From the NCBI GenBank assembly GCA_028015205.1, contig CM051518.1, positions 56,778,372 through 56,842,371 on the forward strand: a stretch of 64,000 nucleotides of DNA. Reading direction: 5' to 3'. The position numbers were made by a program, and so were the translations under genes. Under the pieces are notes generated by a model. That model did no database searches. It saw only the letters and a list, made by a program, of their open reading frames with translations, and was not told where the DNA came from. The first letter of the stretch is position 1. Every line of letters starts with the position of its first letter. Origin of the DNA: Mytilisepta virgata. Lineage: Eukaryota; Mollusca; Bivalvia; Mytilida; Mytilidae. Below are positions 45,060-55,089 of the stretch, piece by piece.

Positions 45060-45480
45060 CCCTCTGTATGTGGTGAATAAAAATGTCATTTCTTATGTGA
45101 GATATAGGACCCCATCAGTTTTAAACATTACCTGTTCGTCCCATGAAATTTCCGGGTATTTGATATAATTACCTCCTAGCTTACAACAAAACGAAGCTGC
45201 AAATTTTTTTATCCTTGCCGATGTAATCTTCATAACCTTAGCATTAGCACTGTACCAAGTCTGGCGTGGGTGGATTTGAGGCCAAACAATTTTGGTTTCC
45301 GGTAGCAAACTATTGATTTCAATAATACACGACTTTCTTTGTTGTCTAAGTTTATGCGAAAGCACTTGACCTAAGCTACTGCCTCCACAGTGAATGATCT
45401 GTACCTTAGGTGGAGACTCAAAGTGCAGTAAATATTTTATCCCTGGCAGTCCTTCAGCCCAAGTTCATTGTCCTCCTTGT
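45060..45480 (-). pseudogene. SGNH-hydrolase-like domain of the Ngaro-like element
   Basis: The minus strand encodes IHCGGSSLGQVLSHKLRQ, matching the third block (GGND-like) of SGNH hydrolases, then INSLLPETKIVWPQIHPRQ, CKLGGNYIKYPE and FKTDGVLYL. The final block normally reads DGVHL with the catalytic His; here a small indel removes the His codon, and the frame then continues one base off with NDIFIHHIQRALLEI. The first block with the nucleophile Ser was not recognised. The enzyme would be inactive. Confidence 0.75.
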
Positions 45481-45611
45481 CATAGAGTACGAAGAAAGTA
45501 AGACAATTCAAATTCAAATTACATCATATATACATATTCTAACTAAATTGCACATATGCAATAAAATACAATGTTCACAATATTTGTTAGTGGTGTTGCA
45601 CTAACCTAACG

Positions 45612-46480
45612 CATATACCGTTTGAAAGCGGAAGAAGATTTCCAACGACCAATACGTTTATTTTATTCATGTGAAGTACCTTTATCAAAATGATTAGAAG
45701 CAGCCCTTATTCTGAAGGAATGAGTCCGAATAAATGTAGAATTGATCCCCATAAATTTTATCGCTTTGTTAAGAACAGAAGCAAACTGATATCGAGAAAC
45801 TGGGTTGCCGCCAAAATGGCAATAAAGTGGTCCTCTAGTGTTCGGTCTTTTTGCTAAATATTCCTTCAACAAAACAACAGGACAAATGGTAGTATTTGTT
45901 TCTTTAATTTTAACAGAAGCACCTTTTCCATGTTTTTCATTTTTAGAAAAGGGAATAAATAGCTCTATTTTCTCCTTGCCTCCCTCCGTAACAAATTTAA
46001 TGCATTCGATGGTGATATCTTGATGAAATTGCCATTTTTTGCTCAGGGTTATTTCCACTACTCTTAAAAACCCATTAAAGGCCAGGGAAAATGCCGAAGA
46101 AAATAAAGCGCTTCGTAGATCGAAAGGCAAACCAGTGGAAGTGTTTTAATTATTTTGACCTTTGGCTTATATGATCTTCTCATGCCCACGAGGATTTTGC
46201 ATACTACATATTTTTGGAAAAATCTTCCCTTCCTGCTGCTTTGCAACGAAAGTTTATACCTGACAAGTACGTGCTGACAGTGCTTTGCGATTTGTTATTT
46301 AGAGATAAAAATGCTATAAAAATGGTAGTATGTGACAATGGGGGAGGCCAAATTTCTTCCAGGCCGTATTGCCTTCAAAATGTTTCGAAAGGGATCAAGC
46401 CAGTTTTATACACCTCTTTAGTATTTGGAGCGATTGAAGCATCTACAAGTCATTCAATTTCATTCCCAGGACTAACTACA
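45612..46480 (-). pseudogene. Tyrosine recombinase of the Ngaro-like element
   Basis: The N-terminal SAM-like domain is at about 46250-46460 (DASIAPNTKEVYKTGL, LSLNNKSQSTVSTYLSGINF), followed by KYVVCKILVGMRRSYKPKVK at about 46150-46210. After a frameshift near 46130 the catalytic part follows: ALFSSAFSLAFNGFLRVVEI (first Arg), THSFRIRAASNHF (His-x-x-Arg) and, after an in-frame stop at about 45660, RIGRWKSSSAFKRYMR, where the Tyr nucleophile sits. Arg, His, Arg and Tyr can all be seen, but the frameshift and stop prevent a functional protein. It would integrate the circular cDNA. Confidence 0.88.
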
Positions 46481-47327
46481 TGAAATCTGAGGGAATTTTC
46501 AGTGGATGCACGTCTACTTTCGACTTTAGGCTACTTAATCTGTCTATCTGTTTACGAGAAATTGCATTAACTATGCATTTTGACAGTCCCTCTATGTGAA
46601 AAACTTTAAATGACGTATTGCACAACATAGTTTGAAGAACTAAGGGGCGGACCGGCTGCATAACTCGTTTCGATTTTGAAGATTTCTTATTTATAATTGA
46701 AACTAAAGCTTTGTTGTCAGTGTATGTATTTGTTTGAAAGATCCATTTTGAAAAAAAAAATTGAAAGCAAAATCGGTACAAGCTCAAGAAACGTAATATC
46801 TAACATTATTTCTTGGCTTGTCCATGATTCAGGCCAAGGAAAAAATGCCCTGTGTCCGGAAAAATATATCCCACAGCCCAGTTCGGCATTTCCTGCACTA
46901 TCAGTAAATAAATTCAATTGATAATTTGTAAGCCACGTGTTTAGCCCAAACTTACAAGTGCCACTGAATTTTGATAAGAACGTAAGCCACATTTCAATGT
47001 CCTCTTTGATAGCTCGTGAAACCCGTATGTAGTGATCAGGTTTAACGATTCCGCACATTGCATCACAGAAACGCCTGTTAAACGCCCAGACTGTGGGGAT
47101 TGCCCTAGCACAAAAATTCAACAAGCCTACAAGTGATTGCGATTCTCGTAAATTCTTTTTTCCTATTTGAAACGAACAAAAGTTTTTGGCGAATCTCATC
47201 CAATTTATCAACTGGAATACGAATAACCATTTTTTTCTTTGTCTATCTCCAGCCCCAAGAATATTAAGACGCATGTTGGACCCACAGTTTTTTCCTCGGC
47301 TATTGGGACCCCCAATTCATTGCAAAC
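46476..47327 (-). pseudogene. RNase H region of the Ngaro-like element
   Basis: LVGLLNFCARAIPTVWAFNR connects to the RT. Then LFTDSAGNAELGCGIYF (first Asp), SWTSQEIM and FLELVPILLSI (Glu) are read, and after a frameshift in the A-run at about 46747-46756, TDNKALVSIINKKSSKSKRV (Asp). The final block reads NAISRKQ, with Asn where Asp is usual in this family. RNase H removes the RNA template in replication. Confidence 0.85.
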
Positions 47328-47806
47328 TTAGCGGAAAACAGACATTAAAAATTTACAGTCCTCAGTTTTCGCTTTACCAGAGAATAAGAAATAATCGAGA
47401 TAGTGTTCGATTGAATCTTTTTGTGATCTATCACGTACGAACAGTCCATTCAAGGAAAGTTGCAAACTTTTCAAATAAAGCAGACACTGATCGATATAAT
47501 AATTGCCCTTGAATTTAAAGCTAAATAATTCAAAATCATGAGGATGTATTATCAATAACATGAATACCGAGAGGACGTCCATTTTAGCTAAGAGTGTCGA
47601 TTTTCCAAGTTTGCCAATGGTTTCAAGTACTTTATAAAAAGAAGTATATTGTTCTGACGTAAATGCCGGGTCAATGTAATCGTTCACACTTCTACCTAAA
47701 GGGTGAGATAAATGCTGTATAAGACACCAACTTGAGCCACCAGTTTTCTTTTTCGGTACAATACCAATTGTGGCTAATTTTATCAGGGATAATTGATGTC
47801 ATCACT
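47328..47806 (-). pseudogene. Reverse transcriptase of the Ngaro-like element
   Basis: From the upstream side: LATIGIVPKKKTGGSSWCLI, SHPLGRSVNDYIDPAF, AKMDVLSVFMLLIIHPHDFE (motif A region) and RDRSQKDSIEHYLDYFLFSG (motif C). Motif C normally has two Asp (YLDD); here the second is Tyr, so the catalytic centre is lost. Part of motif B is altered as well. A frame change separates the first block from the rest. Confidence 0.86.
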
Positions 47807-48289
47807 TAGGCAATTTTACGGTCGTCATCACCAATTGATTGACCATTACAGTGTTCCAATATCTAAGATGATGTTGGACCTGTTCCCACTGTCGTAACCT
47901 TTCATGTGCCTCCACCCATTTGTGACTTCCCAGGGACTGACTTTGTTGAACTTCACGACGGGTGTCGTATACGGAGCAGATACTGTTACCCTTCCGGAGC
48001 ACCTGGGTTCACTCCTGGTTTTTATAGGAGTTCGTGTTGTTTATTGTTTTTTAGTTTTATGTGTTTATTTGTTGTGCTTGTGATTGTTCATTTGTCTTCC
48101 CGGGTTGGTCTGTCCAATGGATTACGTTTTTTTTATTGCTCCTTAGGTAAATTTGTCCTTTTTTTTAAGTTGGGAAGGGGTCTACGTGTAAATGGACCTG
48201 CAATTCGTCCCAGATTTAAATTTTTTCTCAAGCTCGGACTCGTGTTCATAGCCTGAAACTAAATTTCTACCATTAGAGGAGGTTCGCGG
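47807..48289. repeat. Dispersed repeat between ORF1 and RT of the Ngaro-like element
   Basis: Its core 47944-48070 (ACGGGTGTCGTATACGGAGC, CCCTTCCGGAGCACCTGGGT, TTTTATAGGAGTTCGTGTTG) matches the head of the 219-bp element at 51764-51982. The element's coding sequence stops at about 47806 and resumes near 48290, so it is probably an insertion; its exact ends are not visible. Confidence 0.65.
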
Positions 48290-49250
48290 TCCCTAGTACT
48301 GCACCATAAAATCAAATTTAAAGCCATTTAACAGAATTATACCATCTCCTGTATTCGGATACGTTTTTAATAACATTTCAAGTGATGCAACTTTAATTGG
48401 CGTTTTTGCCAGTTCCCATAAATCGGTTGTTGGTGACTTGTTTGCCTGTCCGTCTATCGCTGTCCTCGGTTTTATCGCTTGGCCTTTCGTAGGGACGAAA
48501 ACTACCATCTACACTTCTACAGTTAAATGCTGGGTGTGGTACGACACATTTAAGACACGTGTGTGCGTAACGACAGAACGGATGTGTGCATCTACCCCTA
48601 TTATTATACTCATAACATTTTCCCAATACTTTTACATTAACTGATTCCTGCTTTTGATGGCCCCTATTGTGCAAAACAAAAAGTTAAGCCTGGAAGTCGT
48701 GTATAGCATATATAGTAGCCAAAGTTCTTGATCAATACAATTCCATCAACTGGATGGACATCGAGCTTCTGTATATCATAATCCATCCATCCTAGCCCTT
48801 GACACCTACTTGCCCCTAATTGGATTGTATGGATATATTTAAGTAACTCCTGTGCACTCTCAGGATGAGCCGAAATGAATATACTAGTATATACTAAAAA
48901 TGCATCTAACCACATATTAGTATCCGTAATAGTTTTTCCTGGTTTTGGTTTTAATAACAATTGGCCGAACTGTCTACAACAACGGGATCTGCTCGATCAG
49001 TACTCAATTTTTCAAGGAGAACAACTAGATCTATATACTCTCCGTTTACAATTTTTTCCCTTACTTGTTTAGACACATGTAGCCCCAATTCATCATTAAT
49101 ACTGGATATATGTGTTGACAAAGCACCAGTATTGAGAGAAGATGTACCTAATACGTTCTATAAATTAGGATGGCAAGGTATATCTGATTCCTGCAGATTA
49201 CTGCCGGCTGAAACTGGGACCACAGAATTTCTGATTGAGCCTCAATTATC
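48290..49250 (-). pseudogene. ORF1 (gag-like) of the Ngaro-like element
   Basis: In minus-strand order: DELGLHVSKQVREKIVNGEY (near 49050-49130), LLEKLSTD, LLKPKPGKTITDTNMWLDAF (48880-48960), ASRCQGLGWMDYD, and then the Cys-rich motif GKCYEYNNRGRCTHPFCRYA with HTCLKC and HPAFNC (48530-48630). The Cys/His cluster suggests nucleic-acid binding. At least three frame changes break it. Confidence 0.75.
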
Positions 49251-49480
49251 TGCCCTCTAAGCTCTGGTACTTGTTGTGCCGCCAATGTGCTAACCACAGT
49301 ATTCGCCTATTCCACATCTGATGCTTGGCTTGCGTTTTCCGTTGAAGTCCTCTGGTAAATAACTGTTTGGTCCTCCTCAGTCCTCTGGTGAGAGGTAGTA
49401 CTAGTAGCCCTGTTACCATTGCGTCCCCTCCTGATGTTTTACCTCTCCTTCTCGAGTACGGGCTTTTTAATGGCCTATCC

Positions 49481-50072
49481 GATATTCAAATCGTTCTCCC
49501 CATTGTGACCTATAAACTAAAGCTCAAGAGTTATATATGGAACTAGAAAGTTTGCCTAACGATTTTTTTAAAAGGAAAAATAGGGGGGACTTGGTAACTG
49601 ACTGACACCAAGCCTTAAAATTTTGAAGTGTATTTCAGCTGTAAAGCCGGTTAAAGCTTTACTTACAATATATTCAAACAAGATTTTTGTGTTAATGAGA
49701 TTACTTGAGACAAAGATATTCGCCGAATGCCAATGCATGCCACGTGGTCGCCATCAGAACGCTTGAAATCCAAAGAATAGAGAGAAAAATTAATTAGATA
49801 AATAAAAATTAATAGCAAAATTGGAAACAAGTTCAAGGTGTAGCTTTCATAAATTTTGCTTAAGTGAGATAACCTCAGTCATAATTATTTTCTGAAAAGA
49901 TAATGAATGCCACGTGGTCACATTAGGAACGCTACAATTCCAGAGAAAAACGAAGATTTTTCATTAAAATTATCAAAATCGTTTACCAAAAGCAATAATT
50001 GGATAGATAAATTAAAATTCAAACCTTTGAAAACAATTAATTCATTTTCTGATGCAATTACTTTCTGAAACG
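49481..50072. repeat. Two diverged copies of a short unit, otherwise empty
   Basis: AATGCCACGTGGTC, AGAACGCT and CCAGAGAAAAA-like blocks occur at about 49730-49800 and 49906-49975, with a similar AT-rich remainder (AAATTAATTAGATAAATAAA). Weak direct repeat of about 175 bp. Confidence 0.45.
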
Positions 50073-50653
50073 TTACTCAGCGAAGTTTTTTGCAGCCGTT
50101 CTCCAAGACATCCAGGAATCGAAAGAAAGTGTGACGTCAAGATTTTTATGACATACTTGGAAACCGTTGCTGGGGAACCTTAAATATACTGACATGCACA
50201 AAGCGGGATAACTCATAATCAACTCCCAGGTCCTACGATAAAAAAATTTATTCCTGAGATGAATAAATCTCATTATTTCAATGAAAACGTGAACACGTTT
50301 AATTTCATATTCCTGTTTCACAAACATTCGTATGACAAAGATCGACACTGGTTCCAGGACGTCAATAAAACAAGGACATTGAAAACCGGAAATCAAATCA
50401 TAGTCGTAAGAGTGCTTGATAAACGGGACCCTGATATGGGAATTCTTACATATTCTGCTATCATGTCATTTTCGGTACCCTTTTATTCTGTGTTCTAGTA
50501 TTCCAAATGTGTACATCATTTCTCTTCATTGTTTGGTTTATTTGGTTTTACGTCACTTTCAGCATAATCTGGGATCCGGAAGTGTAATCCTCGATGTCCT
50601 TATCGGCCTTCCTTCGGATGTACAGAAGTGAAGCTATCGCAGCGAAACATATT

Positions 50654-50965
50654 TCACCATGGTACCAGGTTCTCCGATAAATTTGTATCCATTATGCACG
50701 CTAGATTGTCAATTTTTATCGCTGTTAAAGATGTAAAACCACAATTCTTATAATTCAAACGGGAAAGAAAGCGACTGATTGTCGCCGCATATAATTGTCT
50801 GTAATCGATGTTAAACCGTTCTACACGTCTTCCTAATTTACAGTTAAAATCCGTAATAACTTCATCGTGTACATATGGTAACGCTGGAAAATCAGCAAAA
50901 TATCTTTTTTTAAACATGCAATTCTTATTTCCCCAGTGCCTTTTAAATGCCTTTGGAAATGCCAA
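50654..50965 (-). pseudogene. Unidentified coding remnant, probably repeat-derived
   Basis: A 103-codon minus frame reads KKRYFADFPALPYVHDEVIT, NCKLGRRVERFNIDYRQLYA and CGFTSLTAIKIDNLACIMDT. Its composition is protein-like, unlike other frames of similar length nearby. I do not recognise a domain. It lies close to a Penelope-like fragment on the same strand, so it may belong to a mobile element. Sequence on both sides (50073-50396 minus, 50966-51018) could be more of it, but no frame links them. Confidence 0.35.
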
Positions 50966-51029
50966 ATTCTACGGCCGGTTAGCCAAATGAATGTTCTCGA
51001 TGTTACACGGTAAAACATGGTTGAAAGTA

Positions 51030-51135
51030 TTAAGGAAAACAGTGGGAAAAGTCCAAGACAAAGTCACAACAAACAAACGCCGCAAGTATACAAACTAAAC
51101 TAAAAGAATAAAAAACGTATAATAAACTATATAGA
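51030..51135 (-). repeat. Dispersed repeat, reverse copy of the intronic repeat at 3305
   Basis: GGGAAAAGTCCAAGACAAAG, CACAACAAACAAACGCC and CGTATAATAAACTA are reverse complements of blocks at 3305-3470. Confidence 0.65.
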
Positions 51136-51309
51136 CAATGACATCATAGAAACTATAGCATTAGCAATATGAACTTCCATTTAAAAGCGGGAGTGACATC
51201 AGGCGCTCTGGAAGGGTAAACATGTCCGCTCTAATAACGACACGCGTCACATTGTCAGTGAGTTAAAGCCAATTTAGTGCCAGGTGTGCTGAGGTGTCAA
51301 GTACGATGA

Positions 51310-52035
51310 GGTGTCATTTCCAGAAGGACGTGAAATCTAACTGAAGATATCTAGTCTCACACGCGAAATAGAAACTTCGGCCAATCAATTCGTAATGACG
51401 ACCGAAATAATTGAGTGATGAAATTAACAGAGACTGGACATAACCCTGTCTTAGAAGTTTATGTAACAACAATCTCGCCCTGTCGTATAAATCAAATACG
51501 CGGCAGTAACGAATCAACTGTGAAATGTACAGAACTTTGTATATTACTGCCAAGAAAGGGGAAGTTCAAATTCGGAAAATTAAAACTATCACGTTTTTAA
51601 CAAAGTTTTGATTTCAATCACGCATCGTTATCTACGTATAAATACAAATCTAGATATGAAGTGGTTGTGTCTGCGGTCTCTTTAATTTCAGGTTCACTGG
51701 GATAGATGAGATGTAGGTAATCCTTACAGTAAGGATTATTAAGTGACAAAACATCATCTATAATGGCATGGCGGGTGTCCTGCAGGAAGCAGAGACTGCT
51801 TACTCTTCCGGAGCACCAGAGTCTACCCTCGGTTTTTTGGTGGGGTCCATGTTGTTCATATGTTTTTAGTTTTAATTGTGGTGCATGTATTGTTTTGGTC
51901 TTGTCTTCGTTGTTCTCCGGAGTTTATCAGTTGTTACGATTTTCCTATCCTTCGAATATCCCTTTGGTATTTCTTGACTTGACTATAAAGCGGAAACTGA
52001 AATTAGAGGACTTGGTTAGTTTCTTTTCTTTCCAG
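51310..52035 (-). pseudogene. Second Penelope-like RT fragment, interrupted by a 219-bp insert
   Basis: Minus strand: KEKKLTKSSNFSFRFIDDVL (once the insert at 51764-51982 is ignored), LSLNNPYCKDYLHLIYPSEP, ATTTSYLDLYL and then, after a deletion and frame change, YISQLIRYCRVFDLYDRARL, LLHKLLRQGY and LNYFGRHYELIGR. The blocks line up one for one with those at 1-390 up to YLDL, then extend further to the C-terminal side. An in-frame stop follows YVDNDA. No intact frame remains. Confidence 0.82.
51764..51982. mobile_element. 219-bp dispersed element with 6-bp target duplication
   Basis: CTATAA occurs at 51758-51763 and 51983-51988. Taking out the insert and one copy of CTATAA restores the RT block FRFIDDVL, so the ends are exact: TGGCATGGCG at the left and TTCTTGACTTGA at the right. 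The left half resembles 47944-48070; the right half (ATATCCCTTTGGTATTTCTT) resembles 28915-28987. No inverted ends, no poly(A) and no coding sequence. Confidence 0.85.
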
Positions 52036-52490
52036 AAATCAAACAATTAAAGCTACGTTTAGATGATAGTAACAAGGACATTGATTAAGTTTGTCTTGAT
52101 ATTCAACAATTAGAAAACTACTTTCATAGTGCAACTAAACTGTTAGAGGAAATATGAAACTGGTTCCATTTTTTTATCTAAAAAATAAACTTCAAAAATG
52201 AAATATAAGGAATGTAAAAAAAAAGAAAAAAAGATAAATGAAAAAAAGAACTGAAAGCAGAGCTAAACCAATATGAAAATGAAAACAAAAGACTAAATGA
52301 GACAGGAGACATTTTACCAACAAGAAACTAATCTTACCCATTTAGAAATTCAAGTGTCAAATAAGACAATTAAGAATTAAAATATGAAAAATATAAATTG
52401 CAGAAAAAAGTTCAAGATGTAGCTTAGTAGGAAAACAAGAAGATAAAACATCAAATTTGAAGATTAGAATTAACTGTAACAACTAAGAAA
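52036..52490 (+). pseudogene. Possible coiled-coil protein remnant
   Basis: Plus-strand reading gives EIKQLKLRLDDSNKDID, IQQLENYFHSATKLLEEI, ELKAELNQYENENKRLNETG and similar pieces split by stops and frame changes. Heptad-like spacing of Leu and charged residues suggests a long coiled coil. The very A-rich composition could produce Lys/Glu/Asn-rich nonsense by chance, so this is weak. Confidence 0.3.
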
Positions 52491-52562
52491 TAAGTGAATT
52501 CGAACAACTGGATGTTTGTTCAGAAATTCGTATGATATCAGTTTTCAAAAATGGAATATTAT

Positions 52563-52717
52563 AGTAATAAAGGTTATTTTGAAGGAATTTATCAATGTGT
52601 AAACTCTTGTGATTCACTCACAACTAAAATAAAGTCCGAAGGACTTTATGCAAAGTTTTTGAGTGATAAGCCCGAGTTTATACATTGATAAATTCCGTAA
52701 AAATAACCTTTATTACT
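52563..52717. mobile_element. Hairpin MITE-like element (about 155 bp)
   Basis: 52563-52606 (AGTAATAAAGGTTATTTT...) pairs with 52674-52717 (...AAAATAACCTTTATTACT), 40-odd bp per arm with few mismatches. The centre forms a second stem: ATAAAGTCC-GAA-GGACTTTAT. The whole is one nested palindrome. Flanks are AT-rich and a TA duplication is possible but not provable. Confidence 0.75.
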
Positions 52718-54912
52718 TATTATTACAAAGTAATGCAGAAATATGACGTTTTCCATTTGAAATTAACATTTTCCTCATGCACTATATGACAGGTAAGTTA
52801 CCTGATGGCTGTCAAGTCTAGGCGTCTTGTCGAAGGAAAAGCTGCAAAAATTGTTGAAGCTATTTTGAAAGACTTTGATCCCACAAATTTAATTTGTAAC
52901 ACTTCATTCTAATGCGAAACCTAAGATCTTTAAAGCTTACCAATCTTTTCAAGTCACTTTACCAACTGGCAATCTATGTCTATTGGTATGGATGCGGTTG
53001 TTAGTTGTGATACCTGCTCAATTTTTAAATAAAAGAATTAAACGCTTATTACCGGTGCTTTTATACAATTTGTTCAACATAGTTAAGACAATAAAGGCTC
53101 GTATTTAATCCAGAGTTCATTTTCTCCTTGTAAATTTACCAAAGAATCTGACAAAACGCAAAAAAAGTTAAGCAAAAAATTATTGTTGGGGATAGAAATC
53201 CGCAATAGTGAATATGTGAGTTTATGTTTTTACGGAAAGCAGCAAAAGCGTCAACAAGCCTTGGATCAGAAAAGAACATGTGTTGATTCATACAGGTTTT
53301 CATACTTGGAAAACCCGAAAAAAATATTTATTCCTTATGTAAAATAGTCTATCCTTGTCGAAAGAGGAATAACTTAAAAACCGCAAAAAATTAACATTTT
53401 CTGTAAAAATTGTAAATACAAGACTGTGTACAACGCAAAATGTTCTCGGGGAACCATTTTCAGTTACCCTCTCTAAAAAACCAAAAAAATTTGAAAGTCA
53501 AATTAACTATAATAAACAGTATCACAGCAAGATAGCCATGATATAGGTAAGGGCTCCTTTTGGTGAACCTTTACAACAAAATTTGCATAATATATCCACT
53601 GAAATTTGCAAAAACTGTATCTGAAAATTGTATTAATATTGTATCAAAGACTTCCGAGGGATTGTATCCTCAACCTTACTAACTAAGCCTTTTCTACATA
53701 TGTTTTGTAATAATCTTATGATAGTTGAGGGATAAATTCTTGGTCATATTCATTTTTCATTCTAAACTACAGTTTGATGGTTTAAAATTTCCAGTCGGAG
53801 TTTCCTGGCGGTTATGTTACTATTAGAACACCAGTTAAATATTTTCAATGTTGAAACATTTCAAACAAAAGTTTTCTGCTCTTTCAAAACTATATTTATC
53901 AACAACAGTGCTTGACTTTATAAATTAATGAATAAAAATTAATATCCAAAAAGAAAGAACGAAAGAGAGAGAGAGAGAGAGAAAGTTCGCCCAACAGAAT
54001 TTTTTAACATTAGATGTTTCTGCTACACCAGAAACCGTTATAGCAATCTGATGGCAATCTGAACTGAAAGTTGAATTGAGTGCACAAACGTGAATAAAAT
54101 TTGGTACAACCGTTATCAATTACATTATTGAAAATGAACACCAAATAGTTCCGGACATAATGGATTAACTTTAAGACGCATATCATATAAAAAGCACAAC
54201 GTAGATCAATCAAATATTTATGTTCTGTGCCATTATATATTCTGACTTCATATGTTTCAGTTTTTACTCAGTATTTATATACACTGCTACAATATTCTAC
54301 AGAACACAAATAGGATCAATACATCAATACATATAACTAGAGTCTATAGCTTTGAAATACTATAAGAACGAATACGTTTTGGAATTTTCACTTGGTCGTG
54401 GTGGAATTGAAATCAATATGAGGATGTTGAATTATAATACATTTTACATTATCTGTTCGATTTCTGCTCGTAAGGAAACGAGAACGTATTTAAAAGTTTT
54501 AAATCGCAAGAGTGTCATTTGTTTGATAAATGATATTCTATCTTCAAATAAAATATTATGATATATGTCAGAGCGCTCCGTCGTCTGTCTGTCTGTCCGT
54601 TCATCAGTCAATAAAATTTCAGTAAATTCTTCCAACCTTTGTACAAATATGGTTTTATATTTGTGAACATTCTGTATTAAAATAAGGTTTCGATTTTTTT
54701 TAAATTTCAATTTTTGGGTCTATAAAGGCATAAAAATGATGAAAATAAATAAATTGAATTGTTAAGGTCTAATGTCATATATGTATCGTAAATTTCGGTC
54801 TTCAGTGTAGCTGTTGGATACATCTTTTGGCCCTGGTCCTCAACATTAATAACTGACTGAATATGGAATATTTGCAGATGAAATTCTGAGGAGAAAAAAC
54901 TATCCAAAATTA
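52718..54912. other. Intergenic with microsatellites
   Basis: A (GA)n run at about 53962-53984 and a short GTCT run at about 54576-54600. No supported gene; frames on either strand up to 125 codons show no motif. Confidence 0.55.
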
Positions 54913-55089
54913 CCATCTATGGTGTTATCTAGAATTTCATGAAATCATCACCTATAGTGTTATCTAGAACTTCATGAAATCATAATCTATGGGAAATGGT
55001 GTTATCTAGAATTTCAAGAAATCATCACCAATGGTGATACCTAGAACTTCATGAAATCACCACCTATGGTTTTATCTAGAACTTCATGA
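54913..55089. repeat. Minisatellite, about five units of 31-40 bp
   Basis: Units contain GGTGTTATCTAGAA, TTTCATGAAATCAT and CACCTATG. Five units in a row, diverged by substitutions and one short insertion (GGGAAAT). Confidence 0.88.

Larger units (their letters stand above)
45050..49480 (-). mobile_element. Tyrosine-recombinase retrotransposon (Ngaro/DIRS-like), decayed
   Basis: Read on the minus strand the order is ORF1 with Cys-rich motif, RT, RNase H, tyrosine recombinase, SGNH-hydrolase-like domain. Ngaro-type elements are known for this set, including the hydrolase domain (established knowledge of the family). Such elements integrate with a recombinase, so no target duplication is expected. 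All reading frames are broken and an unrelated dispersed repeat separates ORF1 from RT. The split direct repeats expected at the ends were not found by eye, so the limits are those of recognisable coding sequence. Confidence 0.87.

Noticed and set aside
47906..48256. 116-codon plus frame over the Ngaro-like element
   Set aside because: Lies in a dispersed repeat on the strand opposite the element; hydrophobic by T-rich composition.
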